A DNA stretch of 64,000 nt from Halobaculum saliterrae (lineage in GTDB: Archaea > Halobacteriota > Halobacteria > Halobacteriales > Haloferacaceae), in the NCBI RefSeq assembly GCF_009831625.1, contig NZ_WUUS01000003.1:310001-374000 (forward strand), read 5' to 3'. Every line of letters begins with the position of its first letter. Position 1 is the stretch's first letter. A model generated the notes under the pieces. It made no database searches. It was given only the letters and a program-made list of their open reading frames with translations, and had not been told where the DNA came from. This document shows, piece after piece, positions 37,171 to 46,113 of the stretch. Both the position numbers and the translations under genes were made by a program.

Positions 37171-38114
37171 AGCGCCAGCCCGACCGCGAACAGCGCCGCG
37201 AACGCGGCGAGCAGTTTCCCGGTGCGCTCCAGGGCGGGGTTGAGCGCGTCGCCCGCGGTCTCGGTGAGGACGGTCCGCGTAAGTGGGACGGCCAACAGCA
37301 GCGTCGCCATCGGCAGCAACACCGTGAGATCGCCCGTCGACGCGGCGAACACCGGCGGGATCGTGTACGCCATCCCCAGCAACAGGACGAACTGTGCCCG
37401 CGAGAAGGCGTAGCCGAACCGGACCGTGAGGGTGTTCTTGCCCGTCTCGGCGTCCTCCTCTCTGTCCCGCAGATTGTTGACCACGAGGATGTTCGTCGAG
37501 ATGGCGGCGATCGGTAGCGAGGCGACGACAGCCGCGAGCGGGACCAGTTCGGCGCGCGGGACGAGCGTGAGGAACTCGACGCCCAGCGCGGCCGCCGCCT
37601 GCACGTAGTAGGTGCCCGTGACGGCGACGAGCCCGAAGAAGACGAACACGAACACGTCGCCGAGCCCGTGGTACGCCAGCGGGTACGGCCCGCCGGTGTA
37701 GGCGACCCCCATCGCCACCGAGACGAGCCCGACGATCATGATCGGCAGGCCCGCGACGGCAACGAGGTACGCTCCCACGAGGATCGCCGCGAGGAAGGTG
37801 AGCCACATCGCCCGCTTCACCTCGGCGGGATCGATGAGGCCGCCGGCGGTCACCCGAGTGAACCCCTCGCGGTCCGCGGTGTCAGCGCCCTTCTCGGCGT
37901 CGTAGTAGTCGTTCGCGAAGTTCGTCCCGATCTGGATCAGCGCCGCGCCCACCAGCGCCACGAGCGCCGGCAGGGGCGCGAACACGCCGTCGCGGACGGC
38001 CAGCCCGGTCCCGACGAGAACGGGGGCCAGCGCCGCCGGCATCGTCTGCGGGCGCGCGGCGATCACCCACGCCCGCCGTCTGGAGATGTCCGCCTGTCCC
38101 GTCTCCGTGCTCAT
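37167..38114 (-). CDS. menA: 1,4-Dihydroxy-2-naphthoate polyprenyltransferase
   Basis: A UbiA-family membrane enzyme that attaches the isoprenoid tail to the naphthoate ring. The protein is 315 aa from ATG 38114 (MSTETGQADISRRRAWVIAA). It has about eight helices. The first Asp-rich motif is NFANDYYDAEKGAD and the second is NNLRDREEDAETGKNTLTVR. It is followed by the overlapping menC and preceded by menB about 310 bases upstream. Confidence 0.94.
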   Translation of the reverse strand: MSTETGQADISRRRAWVIAARPQTMPAALAPVLVGTGLAVRDGVFAPLPALVALVGAALIQIGTNFANDYYDAEKGADTADREGFTRVTAGGLIDPAEVKRAMWLTFLAAILVGAYLVAVAGLPIMIVGLVSVAMGVAYTGGPYPLAYHGLGDVFVFVFFGLVAVTGTYYVQAAAALGVEFLTLVPRAELVPLAAVVASLPIAAISTNILVVNNLRDREEDAETGKNTLTVRFGYAFSRAQFVLLLGMAYTIPPVFAASTGDLTVLLPMATLLLAVPLTRTVLTETAGDALNPALERTGKLLAAFAALFAVGLAL

Positions 38115-38178
38115 TGTCGGAGGCAGGGACCCGCGGGGCATGAAGGGTGGGCTTCGCGACCGTACCCCGACCGGCCGT

Positions 38179-38325
38179 TCACCGCGTCCGTGCCGTCGGA
38201 CTCCGGCCTTCGGGGTCGTTCGCAGGCGGGACGCGGGTCACGGTCGCGATCGGGTCTGTCGACTCGTCCGCGGGCGGGAGGCGAGTCGCGGTCGCGATCG
38301 GGTCGTCCTCGACGTCGGTTGTCAT
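38179..38325 (-). CDS. 48-aa protein with an internal repeat
   Basis: A small frame from ATG 38325 contains a tandem repeat: DPIATATRLPPADEST then DPIATVTRVPPANDPE. The DNA repeat is also close, so it is recent or selected. The repeats are predicted unstructured, with no membrane helix. It sits in the 313-base gap between menB and menA and reads toward menA. It may be only a tandem duplication in noncoding DNA. Nothing else is seen in 38326-38427. Confidence 0.35.
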   Translation of the reverse strand: MTTDVEDDPIATATRLPPADESTDPIATVTRVPPANDPEGRSPTARTR

Positions 38326-38427
38326 ACGGTACCAACCACCACTTGAACGGAGAAATAGTTGGTGCAATGAAATGAACACGATCGTTCGCCGCGGCGGCGG
38401 GTCCTCGTTCGCCGCCGATCGGCGGCT

Positions 38428-39393
38428 TCAGTAGTGCCAGGGGAACTCGCTGAAGTCCTGCTCGCGTCCCTCGAGGAACGCGTCCCGGCCCTCCCGCGCC
38501 TCGGGCGTCATGTACGCCAGCCGGGTCGCCTCCCCGGCGAACACCTGCTGGCCGACCATCCCGTCGTCGGTCATGTTGAACGCGTACTTCAGCATCCGCA
38601 TCGCCGTCGGCGACTTGCTCGTCATCTCGTCGGCCCATTCCAGCGCCACGTCCTCCAGTTCCTCGTGGGGGATCGCCTCGTTCGCCATTCCCATGTCCAC
38701 CGCCTCCTCGGCGGAGTAGGTCTTCCCGCGGAAGAACACCTCCCGCGCCTTCTTCTGGCCGACCTGCTTGGCGAGGTACGCCGAGCCGAAGCCGCCGTCG
38801 AAGCTCGCCACGTCCGGGTCCGTCTGGAGGAACTTCGCGTGCTCCTCGCTGGCGAGCGTGAGGTCGCAGATCACGTGCAGCGAGTGGCCGCCGCCGACCG
38901 CCCATCCGGGGACGACGGCGACGACGGGTTTGGGCATGAAGCGAATGAGCCGCTGTACTTCGAGGATGTGGAGGCGGCCCGCCTTGGCATCCCGGACCAG
39001 CTGGTCGTCGGACTCATCGGCCTCGTCGTCGTCGCGGTACTCGTAGCCCGAGTCGCCGCGGACGGACTGGTCGCCGCCCGAGCAGAACGCCCAGCCGCCG
39101 TCCGTGGACGACGGGCCGTTCCCGGTGAGGAGGACGCAGCCGATGTCGGCACGTTTGCGGGCGTCGTCGAGGGCGGCGTACAGCTCGTCGACGGTGCCGG
39201 GGCGGAACGCGTTTCGCTTCTCCGGGCGGTCGAACGCGATCCGGACGGTCGGCGAGTCGGCCGCGCGGTGGTAGGTGATGTCGTCGAACGCCTCGCTGCC
39301 GTCGACCGGCTCCCACCGATCGGGGTCGAATATCTCCGAGACCGCGTCGCCGTCGCTGTCGATCGCGTCGTCCGCTTCGTCGCTATCGCTCAT
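38428..39393 (-). CDS. menB: 1,4-Dihydroxy-2-naphthoyl-CoA synthase
   Basis: A crotonase-fold enzyme that closes the second ring of the menaquinone head group. The protein is 321 aa from ATG 39393. Typical blocks are RIAFDRPEKRNAFRPGTVDE, DGGWAFCSGGDQSVRG, VVPGWAVGGGHSLHVICDLT, TDPDVASFDGGFGSAYLAKQ and FFRGKTYSAEEAVDMGMAN. The SGGDQ and DGGFGS loops are specific to MenB rather than other crotonases. An acidic N-terminal head is typical of halophiles. Confidence 0.95.
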   Translation of the reverse strand: MSDSDEADDAIDSDGDAVSEIFDPDRWEPVDGSEAFDDITYHRAADSPTVRIAFDRPEKRNAFRPGTVDELYAALDDARKRADIGCVLLTGNGPSSTDGGWAFCSGGDQSVRGDSGYEYRDDDEADESDDQLVRDAKAGRLHILEVQRLIRFMPKPVVAVVPGWAVGGGHSLHVICDLTLASEEHAKFLQTDPDVASFDGGFGSAYLAKQVGQKKAREVFFRGKTYSAEEAVDMGMANEAIPHEELEDVALEWADEMTSKSPTAMRMLKYAFNMTDDGMVGQQVFAGEATRLAYMTPEAREGRDAFLEGREQDFSEFPWHY

Positions 39394-39522
39394 ACTCGAA
39401 CGCGGGGCGGGAACCCGCAAAAAGGTGCGCGGTGCGCGCGACTGGCCGCGGTGTCGGCGGACGACGGCGGTCCCCGGTCGCCCCCACAAAACCCATGCGT
39501 CGCCGCCGGACCCATCCGAACG

Positions 39523-40857
39523 ATGCCCTCCAGACGCGACGTGCTCGGCCTCTGCGGCGGCGCGCTCCTCGGACTCGCCGGCTGTGTCGGCCCCGAGGGC
39601 GGACGCACGGGGACCGCGGGGACCGACGACCGGACGGACGGGCCGGACAGCGACTCGACCACCGCGGATCGGGACACCGACTCGCCGGAGCCCGGAACCG
39701 GCATCGAGGTCGAGGGCGGGTCGCTCGCGTGGGAGCGGTCCCTCGGCGACGACCTCGTCTCCGAGCCGGCGTTCGTCGACGGGACCGTCGCGGTCGCCGT
39801 CGGCACCGACGTGGTCGGCCTCGACGCGGCCACCGGCGAGACCGCGTGGACGTTCGAGACGGCCGTCTCGATCGGCGACGAGTACGAGTACGGTCGCCCC
39901 ACTGCCGACCTCCGCGTCCACGAGGGAACGCTGTACGCGCTCGTCGGGATCAGCGTCGGAACCGGCGCCCACGACCACGTGCTCCACGCGCTGACGGCCG
40001 ACGGCGACGAGCGCTGGCGCTTCGGCACCCGCGTCGCCGGCTTCCACTCGTTCCTCGGCTTCGGCGACGGCGCCGTCGTCGTGGGCACCAACGACGACGC
40101 GATCAGTGACGAACTGGACCACGCCGTCTTCGCGATCGAGACGGCAGACGGCTCCCGCCGGTGGACGGCCGAGAGCGGCGACGCGATGGACGGCACGGTC
40201 GCCGACGGCGTCGCGCTCGTGGAGGCGGACACGGCGGTCGACTGCTTCGACCTCGAGACGGGCGAGCGGCGCTTCCGCTCGGAGGCCCCGGACGACGCAC
40301 GCGTGACCGCAACGGCCGCCGGCGACGGTCGGGCCTTCCTCGTGTTCGACCGCTACGACCCGGAGCCGGATCAGCCGACGATGGCGGCGGTGTCGACGGC
40401 CGACGGGAGCGCGGCGTGGGACCTCGCGGGGGAAGTCGTCACCTCGGTGCGGTACCTCGACGACTGCTACGTCGGCGGCGAGCGCGTCGCCCGCCTCGGT
40501 CCCGACGGGAACGAGCGCTGGTCGTACGACGGTGGCGGCCTGATCCACGACGTGCCCTTCGACGCGGACGCCCTCTACACGAACCCGGACTCGCGGATCG
40601 TCTCGCTGGCCCGCGACTCGGCAACCGAGCGGTGGACCGCCGAGGCGACCGATCTCGCCGTCCCCCGCGTCCGCGCCGGCGACGCGCTCGTCTCCTCGGA
40701 CGGCGACGCGCGGACCGTGTTCGCCCACGCCGTCGACGACGGGACCGAACTGTGGCGCGCGACGCTTCCCGGCGGCTACCCCCCGGACCCGGCGGCCGGT
40801 CCCGACGGCGCGTACGTCGCCACCACCGCGGGCGGTGTCGGGCGGGTCGACCTCTGA
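39523..40857 (+). CDS. PQQ-like beta-propeller lipoprotein
   Basis: A 444-aa protein. The leader SRRDVLGLCGGALLGLAGCV is Tat-like with a lipobox Cys. Residues about 70-440 carry repeats of the PQQ-binding/BamB propeller type, such as VVGLDAATGETAWTFET, LHALTADGDERWRFGTR, VFAIETADGSRRWTAES, CFDLETGERRFRSEAP and AAVSTADGSAAWDLAGE. No PQQ-dehydrogenase residues are evident, so it is more likely a structural or binding protein on the cell surface. It is placed between menB and menD but on the opposite strand. Confidence 0.85.
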   Translation: MPSRRDVLGLCGGALLGLAGCVGPEGGRTGTAGTDDRTDGPDSDSTTADRDTDSPEPGTGIEVEGGSLAWERSLGDDLVSEPAFVDGTVAVAVGTDVVGLDAATGETAWTFETAVSIGDEYEYGRPTADLRVHEGTLYALVGISVGTGAHDHVLHALTADGDERWRFGTRVAGFHSFLGFGDGAVVVGTNDDAISDELDHAVFAIETADGSRRWTAESGDAMDGTVADGVALVEADTAVDCFDLETGERRFRSEAPDDARVTATAAGDGRAFLVFDRYDPEPDQPTMAAVSTADGSAAWDLAGEVVTSVRYLDDCYVGGERVARLGPDGNERWSYDGGGLIHDVPFDADALYTNPDSRIVSLARDSATERWTAEATDLAVPRVRAGDALVSSDGDARTVFAHAVDDGTELWRATLPGGYPPDPAAGPDGAYVATTAGGVGRVDL

Positions 40858-40891
40858 AGAACGGGGACCGAAGAACCAGTCGGGCCTCGGA

Positions 40892-42682
40892 TCAGTCGAT
40901 CTCGGCGACGCGCTCGGCCACCTCGTCGGCGAGCTCCTCGCGCACGAGGTGGCTCGCCTCGGCGTCGCTCGTCACCTCGATCACGTCCGTTCCCGCGCTT
41001 GCGACGCTCTCGCGATACAGCTCGCGGAACCCCTCGCGGTCGTCGCCGTCGACGCGGGCGAACGAGAGGTCGTACAGCTCCCCCGTCGGCTCGAAGTCGA
41101 GGCCGTGTGGCGTCTTGAACTGCCCCGTGAACGGTGGGTCGAACTCCTCGATGGGCAGCATGTGGAAGATGCCGCCGCCGTCGTTGTTGATCAGGACGAC
41201 CGTCGCGTCCACGTCACACCGCTCCAGGGCGAGCAGGCCGTTCATGTCGTGATAGTAGGCCAGATCGCCGGTGACGAGCGTCAGGTCGTCCGTCGTCGCC
41301 GACCCAGCACCGAGCGCCGTGGAGACGATACCGTCGATGCCGGAGGCGCCGCGGTTCCCGAGCATCGTGAGTCCCTTCGCGGCGGGTGCGGCGAAGCGGT
41401 CGGCGTCCCGGACGGGCATGGAGTTCGAGACGAACACGGTCGACGGCTCGGGGGCCAACTCGGCGACGTCCGCGAGGACGCGTCCCTCGAAGAAGCCGCC
41501 ATCGCCGGCGGCGGCGTCGACGGCGTCCCAGTGGGCCGCCTCGGCGGCCTCCCAGCGCTCGCGCCACGCCGTCGAGTCGGAACCGCTCGCGACCTGCTCC
41601 ACCTGCCGCGAGAGCGCGCCGCACAGTCGGGAGGGGTCGGCGACGACGAGGTCCGTGGCGGCGAACTCCGCCTCGCGCCAGCCACCGGCGGGATCGACGA
41701 GGAGTTGGCGCGCGTCGGTGCCCGCGAGGTACTTTCGCAGCGGCTTGGAGGTCGGCGAGGCGCCGAACCGGAGGACGACCTCGGGGTCGGGCCACCCCTC
41801 GGAGACGCCGGCGGCGAGGAAGCCGTCGTAGCCGCCGAGGACGGGTGCGACCCGGACGGACGACCCGAACCGGAGCCCCGAGAGGGGATCCGCGAGAACG
41901 GGGAACCCCGTCGCGTGCGCCAGCGCGGTGACCGCCTGCGGGTCCGGGCCCGGCGGGTCCGCGGGGCCGGCGACGATCAGCCCGCGTTCGACCGCGAGCG
42001 CGCGCGCCAGTCGCTGGAGGTCCCGGTCGTCCGGCATCGGGTGACCGGCGGTCGTGGAGACGAACGGGCGATCCCCGTCGCGACCCCCGGCGGCGAGTTC
42101 CGGGAGGTCGTCAGGTACGTCGCCCTCCACCTCGACGGGCTCCAACGGTTTGCGGAACGGAACGTTCAGGTGGACCGGCCCGGCCGGCGTTCCCTCCGCG
42201 GTCGAGACCGCGCGGGCGAGGTCGGTTCGCAGCGATCTGAGCTTCCGATCGTCGGCCTCGGGCTCGGGGAGGTCCTTGTACCACCGGACCGCGTCGCCGT
42301 AGAGCTTCTCCTGGTCGACGGTCTGGTTGGCGCCCGAGTCACGCAGTTCCGGCGGGCGGTCGGCCGTGAGGAGGAGCATCGGCACCCTGGACTGAGCGGC
42401 CTCCATCACCGCCGGGTGGAAGTTCGCGGCGGCGGTGCCGGAGGTGCACACCAGGGGCGTCACCTCGCCGGTTCTGCGGGCGCGGCCCAGCGCGAAGAAC
42501 GCGGAGGCGCGCTCGTCGAGGTGTGAGAACACGCGGATGTCCGGGTGTTCAGCGAGCGCGACCGTCAGCGGCGTCGAACGCGAACCGGGGGTGACGCAGA
42601 CGGCGCCGACGCCGGCGGCAGCGAGCTCGTCGGCGACGGCGCGACCCCACAGCGTGTTCCGGTTCGGGGCGCGTGTGGTCAT
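40892..42682 (-). CDS. menD: SEPHCHC synthase (2-succinyl-5-enolpyruvyl-6-hydroxy-3-cyclohexene-1-carboxylate synthase)
   Basis: A thiamine diphosphate enzyme of menaquinone synthesis, joining isochorismate and 2-oxoglutarate. The protein is 596 aa from ATG 42682 (MTTRAPNRNTLWGRAVADEL). It shows AVCVTPGSRSTPLTVALAEH, HLDERASAFFALGRAR, CTSGTAAANFHPAVMEA and TADRPPELRDSGANQTVDQ. The ThDP motif is TGDLAYYHDMNGLLALERC with VLINNDGGGIFHMLPIEEF. Together with menB, menA and menC it accounts for much of the pathway; menF and menE are not in the window, although the acyl-CoA ligase at 33868 is a distant relative of MenE. Confidence 0.95.
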   Translation of the reverse strand: MTTRAPNRNTLWGRAVADELAAAGVGAVCVTPGSRSTPLTVALAEHPDIRVFSHLDERASAFFALGRARRTGEVTPLVCTSGTAAANFHPAVMEAAQSRVPMLLLTADRPPELRDSGANQTVDQEKLYGDAVRWYKDLPEPEADDRKLRSLRTDLARAVSTAEGTPAGPVHLNVPFRKPLEPVEVEGDVPDDLPELAAGGRDGDRPFVSTTAGHPMPDDRDLQRLARALAVERGLIVAGPADPPGPDPQAVTALAHATGFPVLADPLSGLRFGSSVRVAPVLGGYDGFLAAGVSEGWPDPEVVLRFGASPTSKPLRKYLAGTDARQLLVDPAGGWREAEFAATDLVVADPSRLCGALSRQVEQVASGSDSTAWRERWEAAEAAHWDAVDAAAGDGGFFEGRVLADVAELAPEPSTVFVSNSMPVRDADRFAAPAAKGLTMLGNRGASGIDGIVSTALGAGSATTDDLTLVTGDLAYYHDMNGLLALERCDVDATVVLINNDGGGIFHMLPIEEFDPPFTGQFKTPHGLDFEPTGELYDLSFARVDGDDREGFRELYRESVASAGTDVIEVTSDAEASHLVREELADEVAERVAEID

Positions 42683-42850
42683 GCGCCCGGCTTCGACCGG
42701 CGAGCGGATAAACGGCCTGTCCCGCGTCGGCCGCCGTGGCCGTCCGCGACAGCCCGCGGAACCGCGATGGTACTCGCGGCCGTTCGACGGTAGCCACTCG
42801 AAACGCATTCCGAAACCAGACACTTCCCGCGGTGTCGTGTATGTGGACCC

Positions 42851-43135
42851 GTGCGACTCTCCGAGACTCGCAGGGCGTTCGAAACCCAGATCTCGTTCCC
42901 GGCCGACCACGAGGCCGTCGTCGAACAGGTCGGCGGCGTGACCCTCGAGGCACCGAACGGCGACGACACGACCGTCGCGGCGGTGCTCGAACGGGTTGAC
43001 GACGCCGAGTTCGACTCCCCGGACGAACTGTACGACAGCCTCGTGACGTTCGTCGACGACGCGTTCATCGGCCGGAAGTTCTACGACGACCGCGGCAGCC
43101 AGAGCGGGATGCGGAACGAGGAGCAGTCGTTCTGA
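42851..43135 (+). CDS. DUF5789-family small protein
   Basis: A 94-aa protein from a GTG at 42851 (RLSETRRAFETQISFPADHE). An alpha/beta pattern with AVVEQVGGVTLEAPNGDDTT, then VAAVLERVDDAEFDSPDELY, matches the haloarchaeal DUF5789 family, whose function is unknown. It is divergent from menD with a 168-base promoter region between them. No further motif is seen. Confidence 0.75.
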   Translation: MRLSETRRAFETQISFPADHEAVVEQVGGVTLEAPNGDDTTVAAVLERVDDAEFDSPDELYDSLVTFVDDAFIGRKFYDDRGSQSGMRNEEQSF

Positions 43136-43171
43136 GCGAGCACTCGGGCGATCGAGTGCGGGACGGCCGCG

Positions 43172-43594
43172 CTACGCGATCAGTCGCCCGTGTTCGACCT
43201 TCATGCACCGGTCCTGGGTGGTCGCCAGCCCGGCGCCCTCGGCGCGCGCGAGCGCCTCGTCGTCGGTGATCCCGAGCTGGAGCCACACCCCGTCCACGTC
43301 GCCGCGGTCCTCGTGGCGCGCGAGCACGTCGTCGACGATACCCTCCACCTCCTCGCTCGGGCGGAACACGTCGACCAATGCGATCTCCTCGTCGACGTCG
43401 GCCAGCGAGTCGTACGCCTCGCGCCCGAGGACCTCATCGGCGTAGGGGTTCACGGGGATCACCTCGCACCCGTGATCCTGCAGGTACGCCGGGATGTCGT
43501 GGGCGGCCTTACCCGGCGTGGTCGAACAACCGACGACCGCGACGGGGTCCATCGAGAGCAGTTCGCGCAGGCCGTCGTCGTCGGTGACAGGCAT
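43172..43594 (-). CDS. CoA-binding domain protein
   Basis: A 140-aa Rossmann-like protein from ATG 43594. The signature is AVVGCSTTPGKAAHDIPAYL, followed by VIPVNPYADEVLGREAYDSL, ALVDVFRPSEEVEGIVDDVL, VWLQLGI and CMKVEHGRLI. This is the short YccU-type CoA-binding family. Function unknown, perhaps a CoA-dependent scaffold or regulator. Confidence 0.88.
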   Translation of the reverse strand: MPVTDDDGLRELLSMDPVAVVGCSTTPGKAAHDIPAYLQDHGCEVIPVNPYADEVLGREAYDSLADVDEEIALVDVFRPSEEVEGIVDDVLARHEDRGDVDGVWLQLGITDDEALARAEGAGLATTQDRCMKVEHGRLIA

Positions 43595-43645
43595 GCTCGG
43601 GGATGCGGCGTCTCGGGGCAAAAGGGTTCGTGCGCCGAGCCGAGT

Positions 43646-44254
43646 TCAGGCGTTCGCCAGCCTGACCGTCGGCTCGCCGTCCTCGGTGGTCTCGATGATC
43701 CCGTCGAACAGCTGCTTCAGCGTGTTCATCGTCTGGTCGTCGTGGGCCGTCGAGTCGATGCAGTACAGTCCGAGCCCGTCGACGCTCTGGATCCGACCGG
43801 TGAACACGTGCAGGAACCGGAACACGGTCTGGAGGTCGGAGTACATGAGAAGCGTCGACAGCGAGTGGACCATGACGCGGTTCTGCCGGATGCCGCGGTC
43901 CTTGTAGAACGCCTCCAGGAACGACGAGAGCTTGATCCCGATCCCGGTCATGTCGACCGGCGAGGAGGTGTACTTGATGCGGTCGCTGTCGCGCACCTCG
44001 TTGACCCCCTGCTGACGGGAGACCGTGTCGACGACGGCGACCGGCCGGCCCTCGTACGGCTCGCGCTTGGCGAACTGCTTGAGGAGCCGGTCGGCGGAGT
44101 CCTTGGTCGTCACCATGATCGCGCCCTCGCCGCGGCGTGTTCCCTCCGCGAGCACGTCGAGCGCGAGATCTCGCTTTCCGCTCAGGGCCGGCCCGGTGAG
44201 CAGCACGTTCGATCCGGGCTCGATCTCGGCCCCGAGCGTCTCTACCTCATACAT
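43646..44254 (-). CDS. RecA/KaiC-like ATPase (HTR-like)
   Basis: A 202-aa protein (MYEVETLGAEIEPGSNVLLT). The P-loop is GPALSGKRDLALDVLAEG, close to but not a full Walker A consensus (SGKRD replaces GKT). Other blocks are GEGAIMVTTKDSADRLLKQF and GIRQNRVMVHSLSTLLMYSD. The last positions the strand of the Walker B. It is a single-domain member of the family of KaiC-like regulators common in haloarchaea. The DUF7504-type protein at 17526 is a divergent relative with an added acidic head. Confidence 0.7.
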   Translation of the reverse strand: MYEVETLGAEIEPGSNVLLTGPALSGKRDLALDVLAEGTRRGEGAIMVTTKDSADRLLKQFAKREPYEGRPVAVVDTVSRQQGVNEVRDSDRIKYTSSPVDMTGIGIKLSSFLEAFYKDRGIRQNRVMVHSLSTLLMYSDLQTVFRFLHVFTGRIQSVDGLGLYCIDSTAHDDQTMNTLKQLFDGIIETTEDGEPTVRLANA

Positions 44255-44407
44255 ACGGCGCCCCCACGAACCGGTCGGCGCAGACGGCGCGCTCTCGCGG
44301 GCTCGTCGGTCGCTCCGTCTCGCCGAGAGTCATCCAACTACGGGTTGGTTGCCGTGAGCCGGTATTATTCTTTATGATTGATTGGGCGACGTGACGCGTG
44401 TCCACGG

Positions 44408-45253
44408 TCATCCGATCACCGTCACGAGGCGACCCGCGACGAACGCCGCCGCCGCGAGGAAGGTCCCGCGTTTGATCCATCGCTGGGCCGTCGACGGGTC
44501 CCGGAACCCCCAAGCTGTCGCGCCGAACATCGTCGCGTCCGCGGGTACGACGACGGCGAGGTACGCCGGACCGAACGTTCCGTCGACGTACGGGACGACG
44601 CTCCCGAGCGCCGCCGCCGCCATCGCGACCGTCGCGAGCGCGAGCGCGGGGCCCTCGCCGACGACGATCGGAAGCGTTCGAAGCCCCTCCTCGCGGTCAC
44701 CGGCCACGTCCTCCACGTCCTTCACCACCTCGCGGGCGAACGTCGCGGTCGCGGCCAGCCCGAACAGCGTCCACGTCGGCGGCGCGATCGGACCGACCGC
44801 GGCCGCCCCGAACAGGAACGTCGAGCCGGTGAGGTACGCGACGACGACGTTTCCCACGACGGGCAACCCCTTGAACAGTTGCGTGTACGCCAGCAGCGCC
44901 AGCAGGTTCACGACCGCGATCGCCAGCGCCAGCGGCGGCAGCGACAGCGCCGCCGCGGTCGCGACGGCGAACAGCGTCGCCGCGAACCCGGCGGCCGCAC
45001 GGGCCGACACCCGACCGCTCGGGATCGGGCGATTCGGACGGTTCACGGCGTCGATATCGCGGTCGAAGTAGTCGTTGACCGCGTTGCCCGCGCCCGTCGC
45101 CGCCGCGGTCGCGATCACCGCGAACGCGACCGCCCAGGGCGTGCCGAGCCCTCCCGCGACGAACGAGCCGACGAAGGTGAGCGCGCCCGCCGCGACTGCG
45201 TTGCCGACGCGGGCGAGTTCGAGGAAGCCGCCGATCGTCCGGGTCGCGTTCAT
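44408..45253 (-). CDS. Geranylgeranylglycerol-phosphate geranylgeranyltransferase
   Basis: This is the digeranylgeranylglyceryl phosphate synthase that adds the second isoprenoid chain to archaeal lipids. The protein is 281 aa (MNATRTIGGFLELARVGNAV), a UbiA-family enzyme with about eight helices. The Asp motifs are NAVNDYFDRDIDAVNRPNRP and KDVEDVAGDREEGLRTLPI. The IPSG after NRPNRP is characteristic of this branch. Essential membrane-lipid gene, single unit, ending 153 bases from the KaiC-like gene. Confidence 0.92.
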   Translation of the reverse strand: MNATRTIGGFLELARVGNAVAAGALTFVGSFVAGGLGTPWAVAFAVIATAAATGAGNAVNDYFDRDIDAVNRPNRPIPSGRVSARAAAGFAATLFAVATAAALSLPPLALAIAVVNLLALLAYTQLFKGLPVVGNVVVAYLTGSTFLFGAAAVGPIAPPTWTLFGLAATATFAREVVKDVEDVAGDREEGLRTLPIVVGEGPALALATVAMAAAALGSVVPYVDGTFGPAYLAVVVPADATMFGATAWGFRDPSTAQRWIKRGTFLAAAAFVAGRLVTVIG

Positions 45254-45590
45254 CGTTCGCGGTCACCGGCCGGTCGGAGATAAAGGACGCGGGACGACCG
45301 CGGTGCCGGCGAGCGGGGCCGCCGGATGTTCACAGACCTGTGGGAGTGATCGGACGGTGGCGCACGAACGTTCCGGTGCCACTGTCCAGTCGGTGGAACT
45401 GCGACCACACGGACCGCCCAACACCGGAATCCGACACGGAACCGATACTCGCCCGACTTCCCGAATCCGCCCCGACCGTTGGTGGCAGTCGTTGTCCATC
45501 GGAGACTATCAACTGGTGTATATGTTTTCGCCCCGGACGAGCGTTCCAAAGCGCGGGACTTAAGCGGACCTGTCGGCTATGAATGGACAC
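45254..45590. other. 337-base gap upstream of tRNA-Arg
   Basis: No coding sequence is supported here; short frames on both strands lack codon bias and starts. A tatatgtttt near 45517 and an acttaag near 45559 are AT-richer elements that could serve as the promoter of the tRNA gene; the second lies 30 bases before it. Confidence 0.5.
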
Positions 45591-45665
45591 GGGCGCTTAG
45601 CTCAGCCTGGACAGAGTACTTGGCTTCGGACCAAGCTGCCGCGGGTTCAAATCCTGCAGCGCCCA
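45591..45665 (+). tRNA. tRNA-Arg (anticodon TCG)
   Basis: A complete cloverleaf of 74 bases plus the discriminator A. The acceptor arm is GGGCGCT...AGCGCCC, the D arm starts GCTCAG, and the anticodon stem CTTGG/CCAAG encloses CTTCGGA (TCG at loop positions 34-36). The T arm is GCGGG-TTCAAAT-CCTGC. No CCA is encoded and there is no intron. Its last 13 bases coincide with the left attachment site of the provirus, which rebuilds the tRNA 3' end. Confidence 0.97.
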
Positions 45666-45666
45666 T
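45653..45666 (+). repeat. attL, left copy of the provirus repeat
   Basis: The 14-base core cctgcagcgcccat covers part of the T-stem 3' strand and the acceptor 3' strand of tRNA-Arg plus its discriminator A and one more base. It is identical to attR at 59573-59586; the bases on each side differ. Integration at a tRNA 3' end is the usual habit of archaeal tyrosine recombinases. The stretch 45667-45841 after it holds no gene I can support. Confidence 0.85.
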
Positions 45667-45841
45667 TCCTTCGCCGCCCGTTTCACCTCCAACCGAAGGT
45701 TCGGGGTACAGACCCTCTCGATACCGAATTCGTCGTTTAGGTCCCTCCGGAATACATCACTTTCTGAGGAGCTAAACGGGGGACACGTTGCGGCCCCTTG
45801 CAGTCACGCGATTTTGTTCGCAAACACGGGGGTGATCGCCC

Positions 45842-45970
45842 GTGCGTGAGCTGCGGTTTGTTCCTGCGAGCGATCTCTACGACCCAGCGACTCGCGCACG
45901 GTTCCCGCACCCCTCGATCGAGGCGACCGACGCCGACGTTCGGGAGGCCATCGAGGAGGTGGAACGATGA
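45842..45970 (+). CDS. 42-aa first ORF of the provirus
   Basis: From a GTG at 45842 the frame reads MRELRFVPASDLYDPATRAR and ends EEVER at TGA 45970. It has normal halophilic codon use and a mixed helix pattern but no recognised domain. The stop overlaps the next ATG (ATGA), which makes it the first of a chain of five overlapping genes leading into rep. Too short for standard gene calling. Confidence 0.5.
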   Translation: MRELRFVPASDLYDPATRARFPHPSIEATDADVREAIEEVER

Positions 45971-46113
45971 ACGGCACCGAGTACCGGTGTCGACGCTGCG
46001 GCGTTCGGATGGTCGAACCCGACCCGCCCCGGACCGATCGATGCCCGGTCTGTCGTCGACGTGGTGACGGCGGGAACCGCCCGGCGATCTCCGACGTTCG
46101 AGGTGACTACTGA
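45967..46113 (+). CDS. 48-aa zinc-ribbon protein
   Basis: ATG 45967 to TGA 46113. Two Cys pairs, YRCRRCGVRM and DRCPVCRRRG, form a compact zinc ribbon with a basic surface. It is probably nucleic-acid binding. Overlaps both neighbours by a few bases (ATGA before, TGATG after), so it is translated in series with them. Confidence 0.65.
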   Translation: MNGTEYRCRRCGVRMVEPDPPRTDRCPVCRRRGDGGNRPAISDVRGDY

